Assembly (NCBI GenBank): GCA_049509675.1 | Contig: JBEKZQ010000242.1 | Location: forward strand, 1 to 9,647 | Direction: 5' to 3' | Length of the DNA: 9,647 bases | Source: JBEKZQ01 sp049509675 | Lineage (GTDB): Bacteria > Planctomycetota > Planctomycetia > Pirellulales > Thermoguttaceae | Part shown: piece after piece, positions 1 through 5,825 of the stretch | Numbering within the stretch: position 1 is the first letter of the stretch | Layout: each line of letters starts with the position of its first letter | Notes under the pieces: model-generated | Seen by the model: the letters and a program-made list of their open reading frames with translations, nothing else | Told to the model about the DNA's origin: nothing | Database searches by the model: none | Translations under genes and position numbers: made by a program

Positions 1-1
1 G

Positions 2-1942
2 GCCCAGGCCGTGCGGTCGCGTTCACTCCGCCTGTCCCTGCGTTCGGCCGCCGTCGAAGTTTTGGCCTCACTGCCAGACAAAGCGAACGAGCGACCGGCG
101 ATCCGACAACTCCTTCGCGATCTGATCGACGAGCAGACCGATCCGCGCAACACCGTCAGCGTGCCTGAACTGTACGCCGAGCTGATCCGCGGCCTGGCGC
201 GGCACGTCGAGCCCGCCGACGACCCGCGCATGCTCGCCGCCCTGCGCAGCACGTCGGCCGAGGTGCGTCTGGAGGCGGTGCGGGCGTGGTCGGCCGGGCA
301 TCGCGGCATCCTGCCCAAGGAGGTCGCCGATGCCTGCAACGACGGCGACTCCCGCATCCGCGCCACCGCCGTCCAGGCCGTGGCCATCCGCCAACATCCC
401 CACGCCCGGGAGTACCTCAACGACGCGCTCCAGGACTCGGAGCTTGCGGTTCGACTTGCGGCCATCGCGGCGTTGGGCCAGTGGGGCGACGGGCAATCCC
501 GGGCCCTGCTGGCCGAGCTTCTCAAGGACCACAGCGAAGGGATCCGCGCCGAAACCGTTTCCGCCCTGGCGCACGCGGGAGCGGAAGCGGCCGTCCTCAG
601 CGCAGCGGGCGACGCCTCGTGGCGCGTGCGGCTGAAGGTGGCCCAGGCCCTGGAGGCCTACTGCGATCGCGACGGCGCCGCCGCCGCCCGGAAACTCCTC
701 GACGACCCGAGCGCCGAAGTCCAACGGCGCATGGTCCTGGCCCTGGCCAAATGGCCCCTGGAGCAGGCTGGGCCCTTGCTGCTGGAGGCCCTGGGCAAGC
801 CGGCCTACAGCACGCGGAAGACGGCCGCCACGCAACTGGCGCTGCGCTGGCCGCCGGCCGGCGAATTCCCCGTCCACGATCTGCCCTTGCGCCGTGCGAA
901 GGCCCTCGATGAGTTGACCATGCGCTTTCGGCAGCAGTTCGCCGCGCCCGACCGCATCGCTGCCGGCGACCATGTCATCCCGGCCTCGGCCGTGCTCCAG
1001 CAGAAGGCCGATCCGGCCACGCTGGCACGCGTCGAGCAACTCCTGCGGCAACAGCAGATCTCGCAATTGGCGCAGGTCGGTCCGGGGCTCGTCGCGGCGT
1101 TGGAACAATTGGCCCTGGACGACAAACAGCTTCTGCCCGAGAGCGTGTTTCACGAGGTATTGCCGGGCTGCGACGAGGTTTTTGCCGCCCTGGATCGGCT
1201 CGCTTCCGCCGACGTTGCCGAGCGCCGCCGCGCGGCCGAGGCCCTGCTGACGCTGGCCGCCAAGCAGCCGCTTGGACGGCTGGCCATGGCTCGCTTGAGC
1301 AATCTGGCACTGGCCGAAACGGACATGCTCGTATGGCGGAGCATTTTGGAGGCGGTGGCCGGCGACGGCAGCGAGCCGGCGCTCCGCATGGCCTACGCGG
1401 CCGTCGGGCATGCCTCGCCCGAGGTCCGCCGCCGCGCCTGCGAACACCTGGCCGCGCATCCGGCCGCGGCCAACGTCAAGTTCCTCCTGCCCGCCTTGCA
1501 CGATTCCGACCAGGCGGTGGTGATCGCGGCCGTCCGCGCTCTGCGGGCGGTGGGCACGCTGGACGACACGCAGCCGGTGCGGCAATTGCTCTCCGCCGAC
1601 AACGAGGAGCTGCAACGGGAGGCGGCCGTCGCCCTGGTCAGCCTGCACGATGCGGCCGGCAATGCGGCCCTGGAACGCCTGGCCTACAGCAGCGATCCGC
1701 AATCCCGCACGGCAACGGCCCGAGCGCTGGGCCAATTGGCCGATCCCGCCTTCACGGCCATTCTGATCCGCATGTTGGACGATCCTTACGTCAGCGTCAG
1801 CCGTGCGGCCCTGAGCAGTTTGCCGCAGGTGGTGGGCCGCGACGAGGGCCAGGTCGGCGACGGTCCCGCCGCCGGCACGCCGGAGCAGGTGCGGCGGTGG
1901 AAGAAATGGTTCGAGGCCAAGGGCCGCACGCCCGGGCCGTAA
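2..1942 (+). CDS. HEAT-repeat protein, 3' part (5' end outside window)
   Basis: This is a large alpha-solenoid protein of unknown function; such proteins usually act as protein-binding scaffolds. The frame is open from the left edge. A GTG at 11 could serve as a start, but no ribosome site is visible and the codons before it are open, so I treat the gene as truncated at its 5' end. Counting from that GTG, residues 72-280 and about 395-610 are runs of roughly 31-residue helical pairs in the PBS-lyase/HEAT style, such as SAEVRLEAVRAWSAG, DSELAVRLAAIAALGQWGD and DPYVSVSRAALSSL. A less regular helical linker lies near 318-352. The end, with PEQVRRWKKWF close to the stop, is a tail I associate with planctomycete HEAT proteins. 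No catalytic motif or membrane segment is seen in this part; any N-terminal domain lies outside the window. GC content is very high (49 of 60 bases in 1201-1260). HEAT identity is secure; function is not known. Confidence 0.85.
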   Translation, partial: AQAVRSRSLRLSLRSAAVEVLASLPDKANERPAIRQLLRDLIDEQTDPRNTVSVPELYAELIRGLARHVEPADDPRMLAALRSTSAEVRLEAVRAWSAGHRGILPKEVADACNDGDSRIRATAVQAVAIRQHPHAREYLNDALQDSELAVRLAAIAALGQWGDGQSRALLAELLKDHSEGIRAETVSALAHAGAEAAVLSAAGDASWRVRLKVAQALEAYCDRDGAAAARKLLDDPSAEVQRRMVLALAKWPLEQAGPLLLEALGKPAYSTRKTAATQLALRWPPAGEFPVHDLPLRRAKALDELTMRFRQQFAAPDRIAAGDHVIPASAVLQQKADPATLARVEQLLRQQQISQLAQVGPGLVAALEQLALDDKQLLPESVFHEVLPGCDEVFAALDRLASADVAERRRAAEALLTLAAKQPLGRLAMARLSNLALAETDMLVWRSILEAVAGDGSEPALRMAYAAVGHASPEVRRRACEHLAAHPAAANVKFLLPALHDSDQAVVIAAVRALRAVGTLDDTQPVRQLLSADNEELQREAAVALVSLHDAAGNAALERLAYSSDPQSRTATARALGQLADPAFTAILIRMLDDPYVSVSRAALSSLPQVVGRDEGQVGDGPAAGTPEQVRRWKKWFEAKGRTPGP

Positions 1943-1949
1943 TGAGATC

Positions 1950-1977
1950 GTGGGGCGTGGGGCGTTGGGCGTGGGCC
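1950..1977. repeat. 7-bp tandem array, GTGGGGC type (4 units)
   Basis: Four consecutive heptads lie 7 bp after the HEAT gene stop: GTGGGGC, GTGGGGC, GTTGGGC and GTGGGCC. The period is exactly 7 with one or two substitutions per unit. It belongs to the same structural class as the arrays at 4093, 5531 and 9497, but its sequence is different. Confidence 0.7.
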
Positions 1978-1992
1978 GTGAAATTAAGGTCC

Positions 1993-2013
1993 CCCTCTCC
2001 CTCCGGGAGAGGG
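1993..2013. repeat. REP-like GC-rich palindrome
   Basis: A perfect 9-3-9 inverted repeat (ccctctccc, tcc, gggagaggg) is followed by ccggggtgaggg. The shape and sequence match a repetitive extragenic palindrome type that I recognise from many high-GC genomes. It lies 50 bp after the HEAT gene. It could slow or end transcription of that gene, but no T-run follows, so I do not call it an intrinsic terminator. Confidence 0.65.
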
Positions 2014-2312
2014 CCGGGGTGAGGGCGGTTGGCCATGAAGACCCCGAAACCTACGGACTTACTCCCCCCGGGTAACGCCGCAGCGACCGGCCCGAGTGGC
2101 CGATCATCGAGTTTTTCGCCGGCCTGAGCATCGCCGCTCAACGTAGCACGTCGCGCGGCCCAATTTCACGGGCAAACCTTGCTTTGCGCGTTAAATAACT
2201 GGTAACGCGTCCCCCGATTTCCGGAGCAACGGTTCTCGGCCGAGGCCGCGGCAAGGATCGGCAAAAAACCGCTCCCAGCGGACGACACCGACCAGTTGTC
2301 TCACATTTGGGT

Positions 2313-2420
2313 AGCCACGGAAGAAACGCGGATGAAACACGGACAGAGAGCAGTTCGTTCCGTCCTTTGACTCCGGTCTGGCCGTCCTTTCCGTGTTCAA
2401 TCCATGTTTCATCCGTGGCT
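2313..2420. repeat. Long imperfect inverted repeat (31-bp arms)
   Basis: The left arm (2313-2343, beginning agccacggaagaaac) and the right arm (2390-2420, ending catccgtggct) match as inverted repeats at 26 of 31 positions, with a 46-bp centre. Each arm is made of related subunits (cacgga-gaaac and gcgga-tgaaac). The centre holds a direct repeat, cgtccttt, at 2361-2368 and 2383-2390. It lies 55 bp beyond the znuB stop and could fold in the 3' end of the znu transcript. I recall arms of this type as dispersed repeats in planctomycete genomes; this is not checked. Confidence 0.6.
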
Positions 2421-2475
2421 GCCATTGCCATTTTCTTCTTCCGCCGCCCGGAGTCGCCGTTGACTTTACCGGCGC

Positions 2476-3327
2476 CTATCCGCCGCGCAATCGTCCCGCA
2501 CCACGGATGAGCACCACGGCCAGGTAAACGCCGGCCGCCAAAATGATGATCGACGGCCCGGGCGGCAGGTCCCAGTGATAGCTGACTCCCAGGCCAGCCG
2601 TGATGAAGGCCATGCAGCAGAGGATGGCCAGGCCCATCATCTGCCACAACTGCCGCGAGAAATGGCCGGCGACGGCCGCGGGCAGCGTCAGCAGGGCGAT
2701 GACCATGACGATGCCCACCACGCGCACCAGGAGCACGACCGTCAGCGCAGTGAGGCACAACAGCAGCAGGTAGTGCAGCTTGACGCGGACCCCGCGCAGT
2801 TCGGTGAACTCCTCGTCGAAGCACACGGCCAGGAACTTGTGATACAGCGCGATCCCCAACCCCGCCACCAGCAGGTCCAATGCGACCACCAGCCGCAGGT
2901 CTTCCCGCCCCACGAGCAGGATGTTGCCGAACAGGTAGCTCATGGGATCGGCGTAGCCGGGCGTCTTGGCGAAGAACAACAAGCCCACGGCCATGCCCAC
3001 CGACCACAGGGCGCCGATCACGCTGTCCTCGCGTTGCCGGGCGTAGAGGCTGACCAGGCCGATGAGCACCGCGGCCAGCAAGGCCGAGGCCACGGCGCCG
3101 TAGAGCGGATCGCACCAGGCCCAGCCGCAGACGGTCCGCAGGTAGAGGGCTGCGCCGATGCCGCCCAGCACGCAATGCGAGATCGCGCCGGCGATGTAGG
3201 TGATCCGCCGCGTGACGACATAGGTGCCGATGATGCCCAGCGCCACGCTGGCCAGAATGCCCACGATAAAGGCATCGTGGAAGAAGGCGATGTCCGGATC
3301 GCGGAGGGCCTGGAAGAATTCACTCAT
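2476..3327 (-). CDS. znuB: Zinc/manganese ABC transporter permease (ZnuB-like, ABC-3 family)
   Basis: This is the membrane channel subunit of a metal importer and would work as a dimer with the ATPase encoded just upstream. The 283-residue length is normal for the family. Seven or eight hydrophobic segments are visible, the first near residues 18-40 and the last near 255-275. Family features include the stretch GTYVVTRRITYIAGAISH near residues 34-51, with SH before the second helix, and the cytoplasmic loop DEEFTELRGV followed by RVVGIVMVIALLTLPAA, where the ATPase is expected to dock. The start overlaps the end of znuC by 8 bp (ATGAGTGA), so the two are probably translationally coupled. It is the last gene of the operon. 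The exact metal cannot be read from the permease; zinc is inferred from the neighbours. The symbol reflects family membership, not proven function. Confidence 0.9.
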   Translation of the reverse strand: MSEFFQALRDPDIAFFHDAFIVGILASVALGIIGTYVVTRRITYIAGAISHCVLGGIGAALYLRTVCGWAWCDPLYGAVASALLAAVLIGLVSLYARQREDSVIGALWSVGMAVGLLFFAKTPGYADPMSYLFGNILLVGREDLRLVVALDLLVAGLGIALYHKFLAVCFDEEFTELRGVRVKLHYLLLLCLTALTVVLLVRVVGIVMVIALLTLPAAVAGHFSRQLWQMMGLAILCCMAFITAGLGVSYHWDLPPGPSIIILAAGVYLAVVLIRGAGRLRGG

Positions 3328-4090
3328 GGACGTGTTCCCGCTGGCAGATGGCCTCGTGGTGCCGCACCATCTGCACCTCTGCGCCGTACATCTCCCGCAC
3401 CATCTCGCCCGTAAGCTGGCTGATCGGATGCACCACGACGCGGCGATTCACGCAGATCGCGCTTTCGACCAAGGCGGAAACGAACCCCAAGTCGTGCGAG
3501 ACCACCACGACTGTCATCCGCCGGTTCAACTCCTTGAGGACCTCGAACAGCCGGGCCTCGACCAGCGAATCGACGTTGGAGGTAGGCTCGTCGAGCAACA
3601 TCAGTTGCGGCTCGCAGCAGAGGGCCCGGGCGATGAGCGCCCGCTGCCGCTGTCCGCCGGAGAGCGCGGCGAAGGGCCGCCGCGACAGGTCGTCCATGCC
3701 CACCTGGGCCAGGGCCTGGTGGGCCGCGCGGCGATCGGCCCGGCCGTACCAGCCGAGCCATCCGGCCGGCCCGCCGCGGCCCAGCCGGCCCATCAAGACG
3801 ATGTCCGTCACCGTGGCCGGGAATTGCGGATCGTGCCGCACGTGCTGGGGCACGTAGCCGATCGATAGCCGCACGCACCGCGGCGGCTGGCCAAAGACGC
3901 GGACCTCGCCGCGGGTCGGCCGCAGCAGTCCCAGGATCAGTTTCAAGAGCGTGGTCTTGCCGCCGCCGTTGGGGCCCACCATGCACACCGACTGTTGCGC
4001 GCGGATGTGCAGATTGACGTCCTCCAACACCGGCACGCCGTTGTAGGCGAACGATACGTCACGCATGTCGATCACGGGTGTTTCGGGCAT
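3320..4090 (-). CDS. znuC: Zinc/manganese ABC transporter ATP-binding protein (ZnuC-like)
   Basis: This cytoplasmic ATPase would power metal import through the ZnuB-like permease. All ABC elements are present in its 256 residues: Walker A GPNGGGKT at 39-46, Q-loop glutamine at 82 (GYVPQHV), signature LSGGQRQR at 143-150, Walker B LMLLDEPT at 163-170 with catalytic Glu168, D-loop SNVD at 171-174, and switch His199 (SHD). It resembles the ZnuC/MntB/TroB branch more than other importers, for example FAYNGVPVLEDVNL near the N-terminus. The start codon directly abuts a 7-bp repeat array, so the leader is CTAACTTC on the coding strand and has no Shine-Dalgarno sequence. An internal ATG at 4064-4066 (residue 9) is possible but would remove part of the first beta strand. 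The 3' end overlaps znuB. The gap of 126 bp to znuA is unusual given the tight joins elsewhere in the operon. Confidence 0.93.
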   Translation of the reverse strand: MPETPVIDMRDVSFAYNGVPVLEDVNLHIRAQQSVCMVGPNGGGKTTLLKLILGLLRPTRGEVRVFGQPPRCVRLSIGYVPQHVRHDPQFPATVTDIVLMGRLGRGGPAGWLGWYGRADRRAAHQALAQVGMDDLSRRPFAALSGGQRQRALIARALCCEPQLMLLDEPTSNVDSLVEARLFEVLKELNRRMTVVVVSHDLGFVSALVESAICVNRRVVVHPISQLTGEMVREMYGAEVQMVRHHEAICQREHVHE

Positions 4091-4092
4091 GA

Positions 4093-4162
4093 AGTTAGGA
4101 GTTAGAAGTTAGGAGTCAGAAGTCAGAAGTCAGAAGTCAGGAGTTAGGAGTTAGGAGTTAGG
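4093..4162. repeat. 7-bp tandem array, AGTYAGR type (10 units)
   Basis: Ten uninterrupted heptads run AGTTAGG, AGTTAGA, AGTTAGG, then AGTCAGA three times, AGTCAGG, then AGTTAGG three times. Every unit fits AGTYAGR, with no change in spacing over 70 bp. The array lies inside the znu operon, between the znuA stop and the znuC start, only 2 bp from the znuC start codon. Confidence 0.9.
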
Positions 4163-4167
4163 AATAT

Positions 4168-4196
4168 CGTAAGACGGATTGGCAATCCGTCCTACG
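4168..4196 (-). repeat. Palindromic hairpin between znuA and znuC
   Basis: The sequence is a 14-1-14 inverted repeat (arms cgtaagacggattg and caatccgtcctacg) with one mismatch. On the transcribed minus strand that mismatch becomes a G-U pair, so the znu mRNA could form an unbroken 14-bp stem. It begins 21 bp after the znuA stop. There is no T-run, so a processing or stability element is more likely than a terminator. I recall the core (gacggattggcaatccgtc) as a dispersed planctomycete repeat. Confidence 0.75.
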
Positions 4197-4216
4197 GGCG
4201 GCTCCCTATCTTCTTG

Positions 4217-5182
4217 TCACATCATCTTCCTGTCAGACCTCGCGGCCGGCTTCTCGCTCGCCAGGGCCTCGGCGATTTTGGTCGCCAGGTCATCGAGATT
4301 CGCCACCACGTCCTTCGCCAGCGGATCCAAGGGGCGGACCGTCCCGCCGATTGCCTCGGCCACGGCCTGCACGCCGCGCGGATCGAATTGCGGCTGCACG
4401 AAGACGATCCGCACCCGCTCGGCCCGGGCCCGGGCGATCAGCCGCCGCAGTTGTCGCGGCGTGGGCGACTTGCCGCCCAGTTCGACCGCCTGCTGTTTCA
4501 GGCCGTAGGCGTCGGCCAGATAACCGAAGGCCGGATGAAACACATAGAACGATTGCCCGCGATAAGGCGTCAAGGCCCGCGTAAGCCGGGCGTCGACCGC
4601 ATCCAATTCTGCGGCAAGCGCGGCCAGGTTCTTGCGATAATCGCCCGCATGGGCGGGGTCGGCCCGGCACAGGGCCTCGCTGACGTTGGCGGCCATGATT
4701 TTCAGGTTCGCCGGCGACATCCAGACGTGCGGATCGGGCTCGCCCTGCCGGCCGGTTTCCTCATGTTCGTCCTCGTCAAGATCCTCGTCCATCGGTCGTT
4801 TGCGGATGCCCCGGGCCGTGTCGATCACGGAGAGGTTGGGGTGGTTGGCGGCGATTCTTTCCACCAGTCGTTCCTCCAGCGGCAGGCCCACCTTGAAGAA
4901 CAACGTCGCCTTGCTCAACTGCACGATTAGCCTGGGCGGGGGCTCGAAAACGTGCTCGTTCTGTCCCGGCTGGACCAGCACATTGACTTCGACATGCGCG
5001 CCGCCCACCCGCTCGACCAGGCCGGCCAACGGCGCGATGCCGGCAAATACCGCGAGGCTGTGGCCCGCCGCTTGCGTTTCGGCCCCTGGGCGAGAGCCGG
5101 TCGCAACGCCCGAACGCCATACGGCCAGCCCGCCCAGGGCCGCAATCATCGCGACGGTCGCCGCAAGCCATCGACCACTCAT
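4217..5182 (-). CDS. znuA: Zinc-binding ABC transporter substrate-binding protein (ZnuA-like)
   Basis: This extracytoplasmic cluster A-I binding protein would capture metal and hand it to the ZnuB permease. Residues 4-22 form an N-terminal hydrophobic signal or anchor; there is no lipobox cysteine. Expected metal ligands are present: His77 (GQNEHVFEP), His152 (DPHVWMSP), His216 (FHPAFGYLADAYGL) and Asp286 (LDPLAKD). Between the first two His ligands, residues 131-142 form a short acidic stretch (MDEDLDEDEHEE) where ZnuA proteins usually carry a His-rich zinc loop. The length of 321 residues is typical. The start has a good ribosome site (GGAGG, plus-strand 5189-5193) and overlaps the stop of the preceding gene by 4 bp (ATGA), indicating translational coupling. 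Zinc is favoured because of the ZnuA-like ligand set and acidic/His loop; manganese or iron cannot be excluded from sequence alone. Confidence 0.92.
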   Translation of the reverse strand: MSGRWLAATVAMIAALGGLAVWRSGVATGSRPGAETQAAGHSLAVFAGIAPLAGLVERVGGAHVEVNVLVQPGQNEHVFEPPPRLIVQLSKATLFFKVGLPLEERLVERIAANHPNLSVIDTARGIRKRPMDEDLDEDEHEETGRQGEPDPHVWMSPANLKIMAANVSEALCRADPAHAGDYRKNLAALAAELDAVDARLTRALTPYRGQSFYVFHPAFGYLADAYGLKQQAVELGGKSPTPRQLRRLIARARAERVRIVFVQPQFDPRGVQAVAEAIGGTVRPLDPLAKDVVANLDDLATKIAEALASEKPAARSDRKMM

Positions 5183-5460
5183 TGCTCGCCTCCCTCCGCC
5201 TCTTGGGCCACGCAGACCAGGTGTACGGCATGGCAGTCTTCACACTCCTCCAGCGGGTGGTTCTTTGCAAAAGAGTCCCAATGGCGGCGTTGATCGGGCG
5301 AAAGGGTGCCGGACCCTTTGCACAAAGGACAGACGTTTTGCAGGGCCGCCAGGATTGCCGCCCGGATGAACTCCGAGCGGTTTTCCACGCCTTGCATGGC
5401 CCACCACAGGGCCTCATCGACCTTGAACGTGATGATTTCTTGCTTTTTGCTGCCGCTCAT
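5179..5460 (-). CDS. Ribbon-helix-helix protein with Cys/His zinc-binding-like tail; candidate metal-responsive regulator
   Basis: This 93-residue protein is encoded by the first gene of the znu operon. Residues 8-41 fit a CopG/MetJ-type ribbon-helix-helix fold: a strand (EIITFKV), a helix (DEALWWAMQ), a turn and a second helix (RSEFIRAAILAAL). The rest is rich in possible metal ligands: Cys44 and Cys47 in CPLCKGSGT (DnaJ-knuckle-like), His60, His68, Cys73, Cys76, His77, His80 and Cys83. The gene overlaps znuA by 4 bp, so the two are almost certainly co-expressed. I infer a DNA-binding protein whose activity depends on zinc and which controls its own operon. NikR is a precedent for a metal-sensing RHH regulator, but its C-terminal ACT domain is different. 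Alternatives are a small zinc chaperone or a structural zinc site with no sensing role. The ATG start is supported by the promoter spacing; the ribosome site is weak. Confidence 0.8.
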   Translation of the reverse strand: MSGSKKQEIITFKVDEALWWAMQGVENRSEFIRAAILAALQNVCPLCKGSGTLSPDQRRHWDSFAKNHPLEECEDCHAVHLVCVAQEAEGGEQ

Positions 5461-5493
5461 GGGTTACTCGCAGGATGGCCGGCGGACCGAATT

Positions 5494-5508
5494 TAATACA
5501 TTGTATTA
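5494..5508. promoter_or_regulatory. Perfect 7-1-7 palindrome, candidate operator of the znu operon
   Basis: The sequence TAATACA-T-TGTATTA is a perfect inverted repeat in an AT-rich island inside GC-rich DNA. It lies 34 bp upstream of the RHH start codon and covers the proposed -10. The 7-1-7 layout is that of Fur-family boxes, including Zur and PerR sites; RHH proteins also bind short inverted repeats. The site may therefore bind the RHH protein, an unlinked Zur, or both. Confidence 0.65.
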
Positions 5509-5527
5509 CTGCCGGGCCGCGAGGCAA
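5500..5527 (-). promoter_or_regulatory. Putative sigma70-type promoter of the znu operon
   Basis: On the minus strand, TTGCCT (5527-5522; 4 of 6 match to TTGACA) is followed by a 16-bp spacer and TACAAT (5505-5500; 5 of 6 match to TATAAT). Transcription would begin near 5493, giving a leader of about 33 nt. The -10 lies inside the palindrome and the -35 lies inside one copy of a 29-bp direct repeat. Confidence 0.55.
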
Positions 5528-5537
5528 GAGAGTCGAG
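5509..5537. repeat. 29-bp perfect direct repeat, copy 1
   Basis: The sequence begins ctgccgggccgcgaggcaag and is identical to 5639-5667, exactly 130 bp away. This copy starts at the base after the 15-bp palindrome and contains the proposed -35 of the znu promoter. Confidence 0.9.
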
Positions 5538-5558
5538 TGTCGAGTGTCGAGTGTCGAG
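5531..5558. repeat. 7-bp tandem array, WGTCGAG type (4 units)
   Basis: The units are AGTCGAG followed by TGTCGAG three times, with an exact 7-bp period. The first unit is also the end of the 29-bp direct repeat. Related units occur at 5661-5674 (AGTCGAG, AGTCCAG) and, inverted, at 5700-5727. Confidence 0.85.
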
Positions 5559-5570
5559 GGCCCAGAGTGA

Positions 5571-5636
5571 GTAGGTTATGCTTCAGCATAACGTCTTGGC
5601 GGATAAAAGGTTCCGTCATGCTGAAGCATGACCTAC
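5571..5636. repeat. REPIN-like pair of inverted hairpin units
   Basis: Two 22-bp units in opposite orientation (5571-5592 and 5615-5636) are separated by 22 bp and match at 20 of 22 positions. Each unit is itself a 7-2-7 hairpin: ttatgct/agcataa in one and tcatgct/agcatga in the other. The two differences between units form one compensatory base-pair change (T-A to C-G). Two inverted REP units with their own hairpins is the architecture of REPINs, which RAYT transposases move; no RAYT gene is in the window. Confidence 0.8.
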
Positions 5637-5638
5637 GG

Positions 5639-5667
5639 CTGCCGGGCCGCGAGGCAAGAGAGTCGAG
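5639..5667. repeat. 29-bp perfect direct repeat, copy 2
   Basis: This copy is identical to 5509-5537. It lies immediately after the REPIN-like element and is followed by degenerate heptads (AGTCGAG, AGTCCAG) at 5661-5674. The palindrome that borders copy 1 is not present next to copy 2. Confidence 0.9.
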
Positions 5668-5699
5668 AGTCCAGAGCAAGAGCCATTGGCGTGCCGGCT

Positions 5700-5727
5700 C
5701 TCGACTCTCGACTCTGAACACTCGACT
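5700..5727. repeat. 7-bp tandem array in inverse orientation (CTCGACT type, 4 units)
   Basis: The units are CTCGACT, CTCGACT, CTGAACA and CTCGACT, which are the reverse complement of the AGTCGAG heptads at 5531-5558 and 5661-5674. The two sets could pair as a long imperfect stem around the REPIN-like element. Confidence 0.75.
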
Positions 5728-5757
5728 GTATGGGGGCGTAGCAGCCGGAAGTCCTTC

Positions 5758-5786
5758 TTGACAGGACGGCCGGGCCGATCTAAGAC
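5758..5786 (+). promoter_or_regulatory. Putative promoter of the NPYESP membrane protein gene
   Basis: A perfect -35 TTGACA (5758-5763) is followed by a 17-bp spacer and a weak -10 TAAGAC (5781-5786; 3 of 6 match). Transcription would start near 5793, about 33 nt before the ATG at 5826. It lies just outside the repeat-rich block. Confidence 0.5.
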
Positions 5787-5825
5787 TCGTGTATCCGTTT
5801 GCAAGTCTCGCAACGGAGCGTGACG

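Larger units (their letters stand above)
1943..2475. other. Gene-free spacer between convergent HEAT gene and znu operon
   Basis: This 533-bp stretch separates the 3' ends of two convergent transcription units. No reading frame here looks protein-like on either strand. It contains the heptad array, the REP-like palindrome and the 31-bp inverted repeat listed separately. I found no clear intrinsic terminator for the znu operon directly after its last stop. The part from about 2022 to 2312 shows nothing that I can name. Confidence 0.7.

Noticed and set aside
68..1735. 555-aa frame antisense to the HEAT gene
   Set aside because: Gln/Arg/Gly-rich antisense artefact of high-GC coding; the sense frame shows clear HEAT periodicity.
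1993..2013. Intrinsic terminator of the HEAT gene
   Set aside because: The stem is strong, but no T-run follows, and the sequence matches a general REP-like repeat.
2138..3175. Long minus-strand reading frame (345 aa) overlapping the permease
   Set aside because: It is a frame-shifted shadow of znuB with Arg/Gly-rich low-complexity content; the real permease occupies the other frame.
2575..3414. 279-aa plus-strand frame rich in His, Gln and Asp
   Set aside because: It is antisense to znuB; the His/Gln richness comes from complementary codons, not a metal-binding protein.
4093..4162. CRISPR-like array
   Set aside because: The repeats are only 7 bp with no spacers and no cas genes nearby; this is a simple tandem array.
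5571..5636. Insertion sequence with terminal inverted repeats
   Set aside because: Only 66 bp, with no transposase frame; a non-autonomous REPIN-like element explains it better.
5799..5825. Upstream ATG for the NPYESP membrane protein
   Set aside because: It would add nine residues before the family-typical N-terminus and would place the ideal GGAG ribosome site inside the coding region.
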